A DNA stretch of 5,372 nucleotides. Source: JAIVGV01 sp035295985. GTDB taxonomy: Bacteria > Acidobacteriota > Blastocatellia > Pyrinomonadales > Pyrinomonadaceae. A model generated the notes under the pieces. That model searched no databases. It was not told where the DNA came from and was given only the letters and a program-made list of their open reading frames with translations. Both the position numbers and the translations under genes were made by a program. The stretch's first letter is position 1. Each line of letters begins with the position of its first letter. The stretch is from contig DATHBT010000247.1 in NCBI GenBank assembly GCA_035295985.1, positions 1 to 5,372 of the forward strand, in the 5' to 3' direction. Positions 1 to 5,372 of the stretch are shown in pieces.

Positions 1-1188
1 GCCGCCGCGCTCGCGGGCGCGGCCTGCAAGAGCGACTACCCGGCCGGCGGCGCGCAGGCGCAGGGGCCGGGGCGCGGCGGCCCGGGCGGCGGCGAGCCGC
101 GGCAGGTTAAGGTGGCGCGTGTCTCGGAGCTGACGGTCGGCAACACCGTCAGCGTGACGGGCACGCTGGCCGCGCAGGATCAGGCCACAGTCGGCGTCAA
201 AGTGCCGGGCCGCCTGCGCACAATCGCCGTCGATCTCGGAAGCCCCGTCCGCAAGGGTCAGCTGATCGCCAACGTCGATCCGCAGGACTATCAGCTTCGC
301 GTCCAGCAGGCCGAGGCCGGGCTGGCGCAAGCCCGCGCCCGGCTGGGCCTTGCGCCGAGCGGCGCGGACGAAAAGGTCAACCTCGAAGAGACCGGCGCGG
401 TCAGGCAGGCGCGCGCCTTGATGGACGAGGCGCGCAAGAACCGCGAGCGTGCGACGACGCTCGTCGAGCAGGGCGTCATCGCGCGCTCCGAGTTCGACGC
501 GGCCGACGCGGCCTACAAGGTCGCCGTCTCGCGCTACCAGGACGCGGTCGAGGAGATACGCAACCGCCAGGCGCTGCTCGCGCAGCGTCGCACGGAACTC
601 GCGCTCGCCCGGCAGCAGCTCACGGACACGGCGGTCGTCGCCCCGTTCGACGGCATCGTCGAGGAGCGGCAGGCGAGCGTCGGCGAGTACCTCGCGGCCG
701 GCGCGCCGGTGGTGAAGATCGTGCGCGTGAACCCCTTGCGCTTCCGCGCCGAGGTGCCTGAGCGCGACGCGGCGAGCGTGCGCGCCGGCCAGACCGTGCG
801 GGTCTCGGTTGACGGCGCGCCGCGCGCCTACGCCGGCCGCATCGTGCGCCTGAGCCCGACGATCACGGAGCAGAACCGCATCCTCATCGTCGAGGCCGAG
901 GTCTCGAACGACGGTGCGCTCAGGCCCGGCGCCTTCGCCCGCGCCGAAATCGTCACGAGCGACGCCTCGATGGCCTCGGTCGTCCCCGCGTCCGCCGTCG
1001 TCACCTTCGCCGGCATCGAGAAGGTCATTCTGGTTAAGGACGGCAAGGCGCAGGAGAAGCCCATCACCACGGGCCGCCGCATCAACGACGAGTGGACGGA
1101 AATCCTGGCCGGCGTCAACGTCGGCGACCCGGTCGTCGTCAACCCCGGCAACTTGCAATCCGGGCAACCCGTACAAGTGGTCGAATGA
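1..1188 (+). CDS. RND efflux periplasmic adaptor subunit (membrane fusion protein, HlyD/AcrA family), 5' partial
   Basis: This protein links an inner-membrane RND pump to an outer-membrane channel across the periplasm. The frame is open from base 1, giving 395 residues; the true start lies upstream. The visible order is typical of the family. A Cys at residue 9 follows a small hydrophobic stretch (LAGAAC), then a Gly/Pro-rich linker to about 36. The first half of the lipoyl/barrel-sandwich domain is at about 50-97 (VTGTLAAQ, VPGRL, VRKGQLIANVDPQDY). An alpha-helical hairpin rich in Ala, Arg, Glu and Gln spans about 98-208. The second lipoyl half is at about 210-241 (APFDGIVEER, VGEYLAAG), the beta-barrel at about 245-320 (LRPGAFARAEI), and the membrane-proximal domain runs to the C terminus. 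The Cys suggests a lipoprotein, but G at -3 makes the lipobox non-canonical. A GTG at 112 lies inside the mature region, so it is not the likely start. The stop TGA (1186-1188) touches the left arm of the inverted repeat. The family call is secure; the substrate is unknown. Confidence 0.93.
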   Translation, partial: AAALAGAACKSDYPAGGAQAQGPGRGGPGGGEPRQVKVARVSELTVGNTVSVTGTLAAQDQATVGVKVPGRLRTIAVDLGSPVRKGQLIANVDPQDYQLRVQQAEAGLAQARARLGLAPSGADEKVNLEETGAVRQARALMDEARKNRERATTLVEQGVIARSEFDAADAAYKVAVSRYQDAVEEIRNRQALLAQRRTELALARQQLTDTAVVAPFDGIVEERQASVGEYLAAGAPVVKIVRVNPLRFRAEVPERDAASVRAGQTVRVSVDGAPRAYAGRIVRLSPTITEQNRILIVEAEVSNDGALRPGAFARAEIVTSDASMASVVPASAVVTFAGIEKVILVKDGKAQEKPITTGRRINDEWTEILAGVNVGDPVVVNPGNLQSGQPVQVVE

Positions 1189-1218
1189 TTTTCGATTTTC
1201 GATTTTTGATTTGCGATT
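1188..1218 (+). repeat. Left arm of 31-bp perfect inverted repeat (AT-rich heptads)
   Basis: From 1189 the arm reads as four 7-bp units, TTTTCGA, TTTTCGA, TTTTTGA and TTTGCGA, followed by TT. Every base from 1188 to 1218 pairs with the right arm at 1625-1655; the match breaks at 1187 and 1219. The first base is also the last base of the adaptor's TGA stop codon. Only 8 of 31 bases are G or C, a sharp contrast with the neighbouring genes. Confidence 0.95.
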
Positions 1219-1240
1219 GAAGGCAAAGTCGTAAGTCGTC

Positions 1241-1248
1241 GGAAGAGG
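1241..1248 (+). promoter_or_regulatory. Possible ribosome binding site of the four-helix-bundle gene, unusually close to its ATG
   Basis: The purine run GGAAGAGG directly abuts the ATG at 1249. GGAAG would leave a 3-nt spacer and AGAGG none, both shorter than the usual 5-9 nt. No in-frame ATG, GTG or TTG lies between the left arm and 1249, and the protein's N terminus fits its family from this ATG. The start is therefore accepted although the spacing looks poor for efficient initiation. Confidence 0.35.
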
Positions 1249-1605
1249 ATGGATGAGAAGGATCTCAAGGAGCGCACGAAACGCTTTTCGCTGCGGGTGA
1301 TTAAGCTCGTTGGGGCGCTGCCGAAAACCGTTGATGGACGGGCCATAGGCAACCAACTCGTCCGTTCTGGCACGTCGGTCGGGGCGAATTACCGAGCGGC
1401 TTGCCGAGGCCGTTCGAAAGCGGAGTTCATATCAAGGCTCGGCGTTGTCGAGGAAGAGGCCGACGAGAGCGCGTTCTGGATGGAACTGCTCATCGACGGC
1501 GGGTTGATGAAAAGGGAACTGGTCGAGCCGCTTTTGCGGGAAGCTAATGAGTTGGTCGCTATCATGACCGCCTCCCGCAAATCGGCCGCGGGCAAGCGGG
1601 ACTAG
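1249..1605 (+). CDS. Four-helix-bundle protein (23S rRNA intervening-sequence protein family)
   Basis: A 118-residue protein, the usual full length for this family. It is almost entirely helical, with no signal peptide or membrane segment, so probably cytoplasmic. Helix 1 is at about 4-25 (DLKERTKRFSLRVIKLVGAL). The family signature follows at about 34-52 (GNQLVRSGTSVGANYRAAC). Helix 3 holds an acidic run (VVEEEADESAFWMELL, about 65-81), helix 4 covers about 88-110, and the tail is basic. Known relatives are encoded in 23S rRNA intervening sequences, and the Avd accessory protein of diversity-generating retroelements shares the fold; Avd is a basic pentamer that binds nucleic acid and reverse transcriptase. 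No biochemical role is established for stand-alone members, and none can be assigned here. The gene lies inside an inverted repeat between the two pump genes. Its GC content (212 of 357 bases, 59%) is below that of its neighbours, suggesting separate origin. A direct role in efflux is unlikely. Confidence 0.92.
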   Translation: MDEKDLKERTKRFSLRVIKLVGALPKTVDGRAIGNQLVRSGTSVGANYRAACRGRSKAEFISRLGVVEEEADESAFWMELLIDGGLMKRELVEPLLREANELVAIMTASRKSAAGKRD

Positions 1606-1642
1606 GATTTTTGATTTCGCGACAAATCGCAAATCAAAAATC
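1606..1642 (+). repeat. Local hairpin from a partial third arm copy pairing with the right arm
   Basis: Starting one base after the TAG stop of the four-helix-bundle gene, 1606-1617 pairs with 1631-1642 (12 bp, GATTTTTGATTT with its complement). Past a bulged C at 1618, 1619-1622 (GCGA) pairs with 1627-1630 (TCGC), closing a CAAA loop. The total is 16 bp with one bulge. The 5' side looks like a truncated copy of the left-arm sequence in the same orientation, with one inserted C. It uses 18 of the right arm's bases (1625-1642), including loop bases, so it competes with the long-range arm pairing. There is no T-tract after it, so it is unlikely to be a standard terminator. Confidence 0.8.
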
Positions 1643-1655
1643 GAAAATCGAAAAT
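1625..1655 (-). repeat. Right arm of 31-bp perfect inverted repeat
   Basis: This is the exact reverse complement of 1188-1218, again readable as heptads on the minus strand. It ends 8 nt before the permease ATG at 1664. The segment between (TCTAAATC) contains no purine-rich ribosome binding sequence. Confidence 0.95.
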
Positions 1656-1663
1656 TCTAAATC

Positions 1664-4600
1664 ATGCAGAAGCTCGCGGAGATTTGCATCAGGCGGCCCG
1701 TGTTCGCGGCGATGATCGTGCTGTCGCTGGTCGTCGTCGGGGCGTCGAGCTATTTCAACCTCGGCGTGGATCGCTTCCCGTCGGTCGATCTGCCGACGGT
1801 GAGCGTGCGCGTCAGCCTGCCCGGCGCGTCGGCCGAGGAGATCGAGTCGGAGGTGACGCAGCCGCTCGAAGAGGTCGTCAACACGGTCGAAGGCATCGAT
1901 CAGTTGCGGTCGATTTCGAGCCAGGGCCAGTCGCTCGTCATCGCCACCTTCAAGCTCGACCGCGACATCGAGACCGCCGCGCAGGACGTGCGCGACCGCG
2001 CCTCCACGGTCGTCCGCCGCCTGCCCGAAGACGCGCTCCCGCCCGTCGTCTCCAAATTCAACAACGACAGCTCGCCCGTGATGTCGGTCGCGCTCTCGGC
2101 CGACCGCTCGATCCGCGAGCTGACGGAGCTGGCCGACAAGGTCGTCAAGGTGCAGTTGGAGCGCGCGGGCGGCGTCGGCGAGGTCTCCGTCAACGGCGGC
2201 CTGCAACGCGCGATCAACGTCTGGATCGACTCGGAGCGGCTCGCCGCCTACAAGATTCCGATCACGCAGGTGCGCCAGGCCCTCGTGCGGCAGAACGCCG
2301 ACGTGCCGGGCGGGCTGGTTGACGCCGGCCGGCGCGAGATGAACATCCGCACGCTCGGCCGCTACAGCGATCCGCGCGACTTCAACGATCTCGTCATCGC
2401 CAGCGCCGGCGGCTCTCCCGTCCGCCTGCGAGACGTGGGCCGCGTCGAGGACACGACCAAGGAGCAGCGTTCGCTCTCGCGCCTGAACGGCGTCCCCACG
2501 GTCTCGCTCGAAGTCCGCCGCCAGTCGGGCGCGAACACCATCGAGGTCATCAACAACGTCAAGGCGGAACTCGCCCGCGTCGCGCCGCAGCTCCCCTCGG
2601 ACGTGAAGCTCGAAGTCATCCGCGACCAGTCGCGCTACATCCACGCGGCGCTGCACGAGATTCAGGTTCACCTCGTCCTCGGCAGCATCCTCGCGTGCCT
2701 CGTCGTGCTCGCCTTCATGCGCTCGTGGCGCTCGACGATCATCGCCGGCATAGCCATCCCGTGCTCGGTCGTCGCCACCTTCGGCATGATGCGCGCGCTC
2801 GACTTCACGCTGAACTCGGTGACGATGCTCGCGCTCGTGCTGATGGTCGGCATCGTGATCGACGACGCCATCGTCGTCCTCGAAAACATCTTCCGCTTCG
2901 TCGAGGAGAAGAAGATGCGGCCCATGCAGGCCGCGCGCGAGGCGACGGCCGACATCGGCCTGGCCGTGATGGCGACGACCTTCTCGCTCGTCGTCATCTT
3001 CCTGCCCGTCTCCTTCATGTCGTCGGTTTCGGGCCGCTTCCTCTACCAGTTCGGCATCACGGCGGCCGTCGCGATCCTCGTCTCGCTCCTCGTCTCCTTC
3101 ACGCTCACGCCGATGATGAGCGCGCGGCTGCTGCGCGCCGGCGACGCCGGGAAGGGCCACGCCGCGCACGGCGAGGACGGCTCGCGCAAAGGCTTCTACG
3201 GCTACATCGAGCGCGGCTATTTGTGGCTGCTCGCGCTGGCGATGCGCTGGCGCATCGCGGTCGCCCTGATCGCCGTCGCCGTCATCCTCTCGAGCGTGCC
3301 GCTCTACCGCCTCGTCAAGCAGGAGTACATCCCGACCGACGTTGACGAGGCCGAGTTCGACGTGAGCGTCAACGCGCCCGAGGGGACGAGCCTCGCCGTG
3401 ATGGACGAGGCGATGCGCTCGATTGAGAAGGAGATCGCCTCCACGCCGGGCGTCCGCCTCGTGCTCGCGAACGTCGGCGGCGGCTTCATCGGCGGCGTCA
3501 ACCAGGGCGGGGCCTACGTCCGCATCGCGCCGCACGAGGAGCGCACGCTCTCCTTCACGCGCTTCTTCAAGGCCCTCGCCAGGGGCCGCCCGCAGGACGC
3601 GTTCAAAGGCAACTATACGCAGCGCGACGTGATGCAGGAGGTGAGGCGCAGACTTCGCAAGTACGCGCCCCTTCGCGGGAGCGTGCGAAACGCTCCGTCG
3701 TTCAACATCGGCGGCGGCTTCGCCGACATAGACTTCGTCATCCGCGGGCCGGAGCTTCAGGCCCTCGCCGCCTACGCCGAGCAGTTGCGCGACCGCGCGC
3801 CGCAACTGGGACTCGTTGACGCCGACACATCGCTCAAGCTCGACAAGCCGGAGCTGCGCGTCTCGATTGACCGGCAGCGAGCGGCCGACCTGGGCGTTGA
3901 CGCCTCGGACATCGCGACCAGTCTGCGACTGATGGTCGGCGGCGATCAGGAGGTGACGCGCTACCACGACCCGCAGGTCAACGAGTCGTACGACGTGCAA
4001 CTGCGCCTGACCGACCGCGACCGGCGCGACAAGAACTCGATCTCGCGCCTGCTCGTCCCCTCATCGCGCGGCGGGCTGGTGAGTTTGAGCAACCTCGTCA
4101 CGATCAAGGAGGACATCAGTCCTTCCAGGATCGACCGCCTCGACCGCCAGCGGCAGATATCCTTGCGCGCCAACGTCGCGCAAGGCTACGCCTTGGCCGA
4201 CCGCATCGAGGCCCTGCGCGCCGCCTCGCGCGAGCTGAACATGCCCGCGACCTACACGACGACCGTCTCGGGCCGCGCGCGCGAGCTTGAGCGCACCTTC
4301 TACGAGTTCATCTGGGCGTTCCTGCTCTCCATCGCGTTCATGTACATCATCCTCGCGGCGCAGTTCGAGTCGCTGATCCACCCGGTCACGATCCTGCTGA
4401 GCCTCCCGCTCGCCGTCCCCTTCGCGCTCTTCTCGCAGTACGTGACGGCGGACACGCTGAACCTCTACTCGGCGCTCGGCGTGCTCGTGCTCTTCGGCAT
4501 CGTCAAGAAGAACTCGATCCTGCAGATCGATCACACGAACAACCTGCGGGCCGAAGGGCGGGAGCGCGGCGAGGCGATCATGCTCGCCAACCGCGACCGC

Positions 4601-5089
4601 CTGCGGCCGATCCTGATGACGACTCTCGCGCTCGTCGCCGGCATGCTGCCGCTCGCCCTTGGCACGGGGCCGGGCGCGGAGGAGCGACGCTCAATCGCCG
4701 TCGTCGTCATCGGCGGCCAGACCCTCTCGCTCCTGCTCACGCTCATCGCGACGCCCGTCGCCTACTCGCTCTTCGACGATCTCTTCTCGCGCGAGTCGTG
4801 GAAGGACGCCGGCGCGCGCGTCCGCGCGATCATGCGGCGCCGGAAGCGCGAAGAGGCTGAGGTCGCCGCCGCGGCGGCGCAGCCCGCGTCCGTTGTCGAG
4901 CCGAACGGCGATGGTGGCGGCGCGGACACGGAGGCGACTCTGCCCGGCGTTGTCAGATCAACTGAGGCGGCAGCGGCCGTGAAGTCGCGTGTTGGCGGGG
5001 CCGACGGCAACGGGCGCGCGGGCGCGGGGAAGCGACGGGCGCGCGACGAAGAGGAAGAAGAGATCGAAGTCGGCGCGGGCGGCGACTGA
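1664..5089 (+). CDS. RND family efflux transporter permease (HAE-1/AcrB-like inner-membrane pump)
   Basis: This is the proton-driven pump of the tripartite system, a presumed homotrimer in the inner membrane with a large periplasmic part. The 1141 residues begin with the expected short cytoplasmic stretch and TM1 (AEICIRRPVFAAMIVLSLVV). The first porter loop follows from about 35 (DRFPSVDLPTVSVRVSLPGAS). TM2-TM6 span about 335-490. TM4 carries GIVIDDAIVVLEN with Asp400 and Asp401, matching the AcrB proton-relay Asp pair and favouring drug rather than metal export. TM7 is at about 528-547, the second loop runs to about 875, and TM8-TM12 cover about 880-1036. Lys949 in VKKNSIL matches the conserved TM10 lysine of AcrB. 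After TM12 comes an unusual hydrophilic tail of about 100 residues ending in an acidic run. No Shine-Dalgarno-like sequence precedes the ATG, where the cassette's right arm lies, but the N terminus fits the family. It probably shares an operon with the adaptor. Substrates cannot be read from the sequence. Confidence 0.96.
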   Translation: MQKLAEICIRRPVFAAMIVLSLVVVGASSYFNLGVDRFPSVDLPTVSVRVSLPGASAEEIESEVTQPLEEVVNTVEGIDQLRSISSQGQSLVIATFKLDRDIETAAQDVRDRASTVVRRLPEDALPPVVSKFNNDSSPVMSVALSADRSIRELTELADKVVKVQLERAGGVGEVSVNGGLQRAINVWIDSERLAAYKIPITQVRQALVRQNADVPGGLVDAGRREMNIRTLGRYSDPRDFNDLVIASAGGSPVRLRDVGRVEDTTKEQRSLSRLNGVPTVSLEVRRQSGANTIEVINNVKAELARVAPQLPSDVKLEVIRDQSRYIHAALHEIQVHLVLGSILACLVVLAFMRSWRSTIIAGIAIPCSVVATFGMMRALDFTLNSVTMLALVLMVGIVIDDAIVVLENIFRFVEEKKMRPMQAAREATADIGLAVMATTFSLVVIFLPVSFMSSVSGRFLYQFGITAAVAILVSLLVSFTLTPMMSARLLRAGDAGKGHAAHGEDGSRKGFYGYIERGYLWLLALAMRWRIAVALIAVAVILSSVPLYRLVKQEYIPTDVDEAEFDVSVNAPEGTSLAVMDEAMRSIEKEIASTPGVRLVLANVGGGFIGGVNQGGAYVRIAPHEERTLSFTRFFKALARGRPQDAFKGNYTQRDVMQEVRRRLRKYAPLRGSVRNAPSFNIGGGFADIDFVIRGPELQALAAYAEQLRDRAPQLGLVDADTSLKLDKPELRVSIDRQRAADLGVDASDIATSLRLMVGGDQEVTRYHDPQVNESYDVQLRLTDRDRRDKNSISRLLVPSSRGGLVSLSNLVTIKEDISPSRIDRLDRQRQISLRANVAQGYALADRIEALRAASRELNMPATYTTTVSGRARELERTFYEFIWAFLLSIAFMYIILAAQFESLIHPVTILLSLPLAVPFALFSQYVTADTLNLYSALGVLVLFGIVKKNSILQIDHTNNLRAEGRERGEAIMLANRDRLRPILMTTLALVAGMLPLALGTGPGAEERRSIAVVVIGGQTLSLLLTLIATPVAYSLFDDLFSRESWKDAGARVRAIMRRRKREEAEVAAAAAQPASVVEPNGDGGGADTEATLPGVVRSTEAAAAVKSRVGGADGNGRAGAGKRRARDEEEEEIEVGAGGD

Positions 5090-5118
5090 GCGGCGCAAAA
5101 CTAAAGGGTGAGTCAGCG

Positions 5119-5156
5119 GGGCGCGGCGCGGGATCGAGTGATCCCGCGCCGCGCCC
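5119..5156 (+). terminator. Strong GC-rich hairpin after the efflux operon, probable terminator
   Basis: A perfect 17-bp stem (5119-5135 with 5140-5156) closes on a GAGT loop, with one further G-T pair at 5118/5157. The hexamers CTAAAG (5101-5106) and CTTTAG (5161-5166) could form an outer stem. It starts 29 nt after the permease stop and is followed by CTCCGCTTTAGC, so only three Ts in a row and no proper U-tract. It probably ends or stabilises the pump mRNA; a classical intrinsic terminator would have a T-run. Confidence 0.6.
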
Positions 5157-5177
5157 TCCGCTTTAGCGCGGCCGTTG

Positions 5178-5186
5178 TGGTAAGTT
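5178..5186 (+). promoter_or_regulatory. Weak candidate extended -10 promoter element
   Basis: TGGTAAGTT fits the pattern TGn followed by TAnnnT and lies between the operon-ending hairpin and the next gene, where a new promoter is expected. No convincing -35 box at normal spacing is visible. The pattern is short enough to occur by chance, so this is only a candidate. Confidence 0.2.
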
Positions 5187-5252
5187 CTACGCCACCCGCG
5201 CGGGAGCGGCCGGAGCACCGCGGCCCGCGCCGCCCGACTCGCCGAACAACAG

Positions 5253-5372
5253 ATGGCCCAGGCGCGCGCCAGAAACGAAAACAACGTCGGGCGTCCCGTC
5301 CCGCGCAAGGAGGGGCGCGCCAAGGTGACGGGCGCGGCGCGCTACGTGGACGACATCTCGCTGCCCGGTCTG
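5253..5372 (+). CDS. Xanthine dehydrogenase-family molybdopterin-binding subunit, N-terminal fragment (3' partial)
   Basis: Only the first 40 codons are in the window. The segment NVGRPVPRKEGRAKVTGAAR followed by YVDDISLPGL matches the conserved opening of the large molybdenum-cofactor subunit of xanthine dehydrogenase, aldehyde oxidase and CO dehydrogenase-type enzymes (pattern: G..V.R.DG..KVTG.A.Y..D...PG). These oxidise purines, aldehydes or aromatic heterocycles using water as oxygen source. The frame is open back to a TAA at 5181, but ATG at 5253 is the only ATG, GTG or TTG in that stretch before the motif, leaving a 12-residue lead. No clear ribosome binding site precedes it (GCCGAACAACAG). 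No twin-arginine signal is seen in the visible part. It lies beyond the hairpin and is probably a separate transcription unit. The exact substrate class cannot be told from this fragment. Confidence 0.8.
   Translation, partial: MAQARARNENNVGRPVPRKEGRAKVTGAARYVDDISLPGL

Larger units (their letters stand above)
1188..1655 (+). mobile_element. Candidate mobile cassette: four-helix-bundle gene enclosed by a perfect 31-bp inverted repeat
   Basis: The left arm 1188-1218 and right arm 1625-1655 are exact reverse complements and enclose one small gene on the operon's strand. The arms are about 26% GC in a surrounding of roughly 65-72%, and the gene itself is about 59% GC by hand count. The unit separates an adaptor and a permease gene that are normally contiguous. 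In the 23S rRNA of some bacteria, intervening sequences with complementary ends carry a gene of this same protein family (established knowledge); the similarity of layout is seen here, the shared mechanism is inferred. No target-site duplication is visible: the flanks GTCGAATG and TCTAAATC do not match. No transposase is present, so movement would need a factor acting in trans or the small protein itself. It could instead be a stable operon part with a structured spacer. Exact ends are uncertain by a few bases. Confidence 0.55.

Noticed and set aside
112..114. GTG as the start codon of the adaptor
   Set aside because: The frame continues to base 1 with a lipoprotein-like N terminus; starting here would remove the export signal.
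914..1234. Plus-strand 106-codon frame overlapping the adaptor end and the left arm
   Set aside because: It is rich in Ser, Arg and Pro, a frame-shifted shadow of the adaptor gene; only its last part, from the repeat arm, is of interest as a search tag.
1249..1605. Part of a diversity-generating retroelement (Avd-like accessory gene)
   Set aside because: The fold is shared with Avd, but no reverse transcriptase and no template/variable repeat pair are present in the window.
1188..1655. True 23S rRNA intervening sequence or CRISPR-like array
   Set aside because: No rRNA sequence flanks the unit; both flanks are protein genes. The heptads are contiguous with no spacers, so they are not CRISPR repeats.
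1180..1665. Target-site duplication around the cassette
   Set aside because: The flanks GTCGAATG and TCTAAATC share only scattered bases; no direct repeat of convincing length is found when the ends are shifted by a few bases.
3678..3696. Hairpin GGAGCGT-GCGAA-ACGCTCC inside the permease gene
   Set aside because: A 7-bp stem within a conserved coding region of a GC-rich gene is expected by chance, and nothing else marks it as functional.
1634..4000. A 788-codon open frame on the minus strand, opposite the permease
   Set aside because: Its composition is dominated by Arg, Asp, His, Ala and Val with no domain, as expected for the antisense shadow of a GC-rich gene. The plus-strand permease has clear family motifs over the same bases.
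4958..5323. Minus-strand 121-codon frame across the hairpin and the start of the last gene
   Set aside because: It is rich in Arg and Ala, runs through the terminator-like palindrome and opposes a recognisable xanthine dehydrogenase N terminus; no family features.

Overview
The window is a high-GC bacterial chromosome segment, all on the plus strand. It carries most of a tripartite RND efflux operon, followed by the start of an unrelated molybdenum hydroxylase gene. The protein types, the GC-rich composition with short AT-rich intergenic repeats, and the overall look of the pump proteins suggest an Acidobacteriota-like organism (Blastocatellia/Pyrinomonadales would fit). This is an inference from resemblance; the window has no phylogenetic marker.

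Layout: (1) 1-1188, the periplasmic adaptor (membrane fusion protein), cut at its 5' end by the window edge. (2) 1188-1655, a 468-bp cassette with a 118-aa four-helix-bundle protein (family of the 23S rRNA intervening-sequence protein) enclosed by a perfect 31-bp inverted repeat built from AT-rich heptads. (3) 1664-5089, the inner-membrane RND permease, of the drug (HAE-1-like) type. (4) 5119-5156, a 17-bp GC-rich hairpin that probably ends the operon. (5) 5253-5372, the first 40 codons of a xanthine dehydrogenase-family molybdopterin-binding subunit, cut by the window end.

The adaptor and permease would work together with an outer-membrane TolC-like channel (not in the window) to pump substrates from the inner membrane or periplasm out of the cell. 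The two genes normally lie next to each other, and here the cassette separates them. Its left arm begins at the last base of the adaptor stop codon and its right arm ends 8 nt before the permease ATG. In a polycistronic mRNA the arms could pair into a long stem that loops out the small gene and brings the adaptor stop close to the permease start. A third, partial arm copy (1606-1622) can pair with the right arm instead, forming a local 16-bp hairpin, so two mutually exclusive folds are possible.

The strongest candidate for something undescribed is this cassette. It resembles the organisation of 23S rRNA intervening sequences (inverted repeats enclosing a four-helix-bundle gene), but sits in a protein-coding operon. 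Mobility is inferred: there is no clear target-site duplication, and no transposase in the window.
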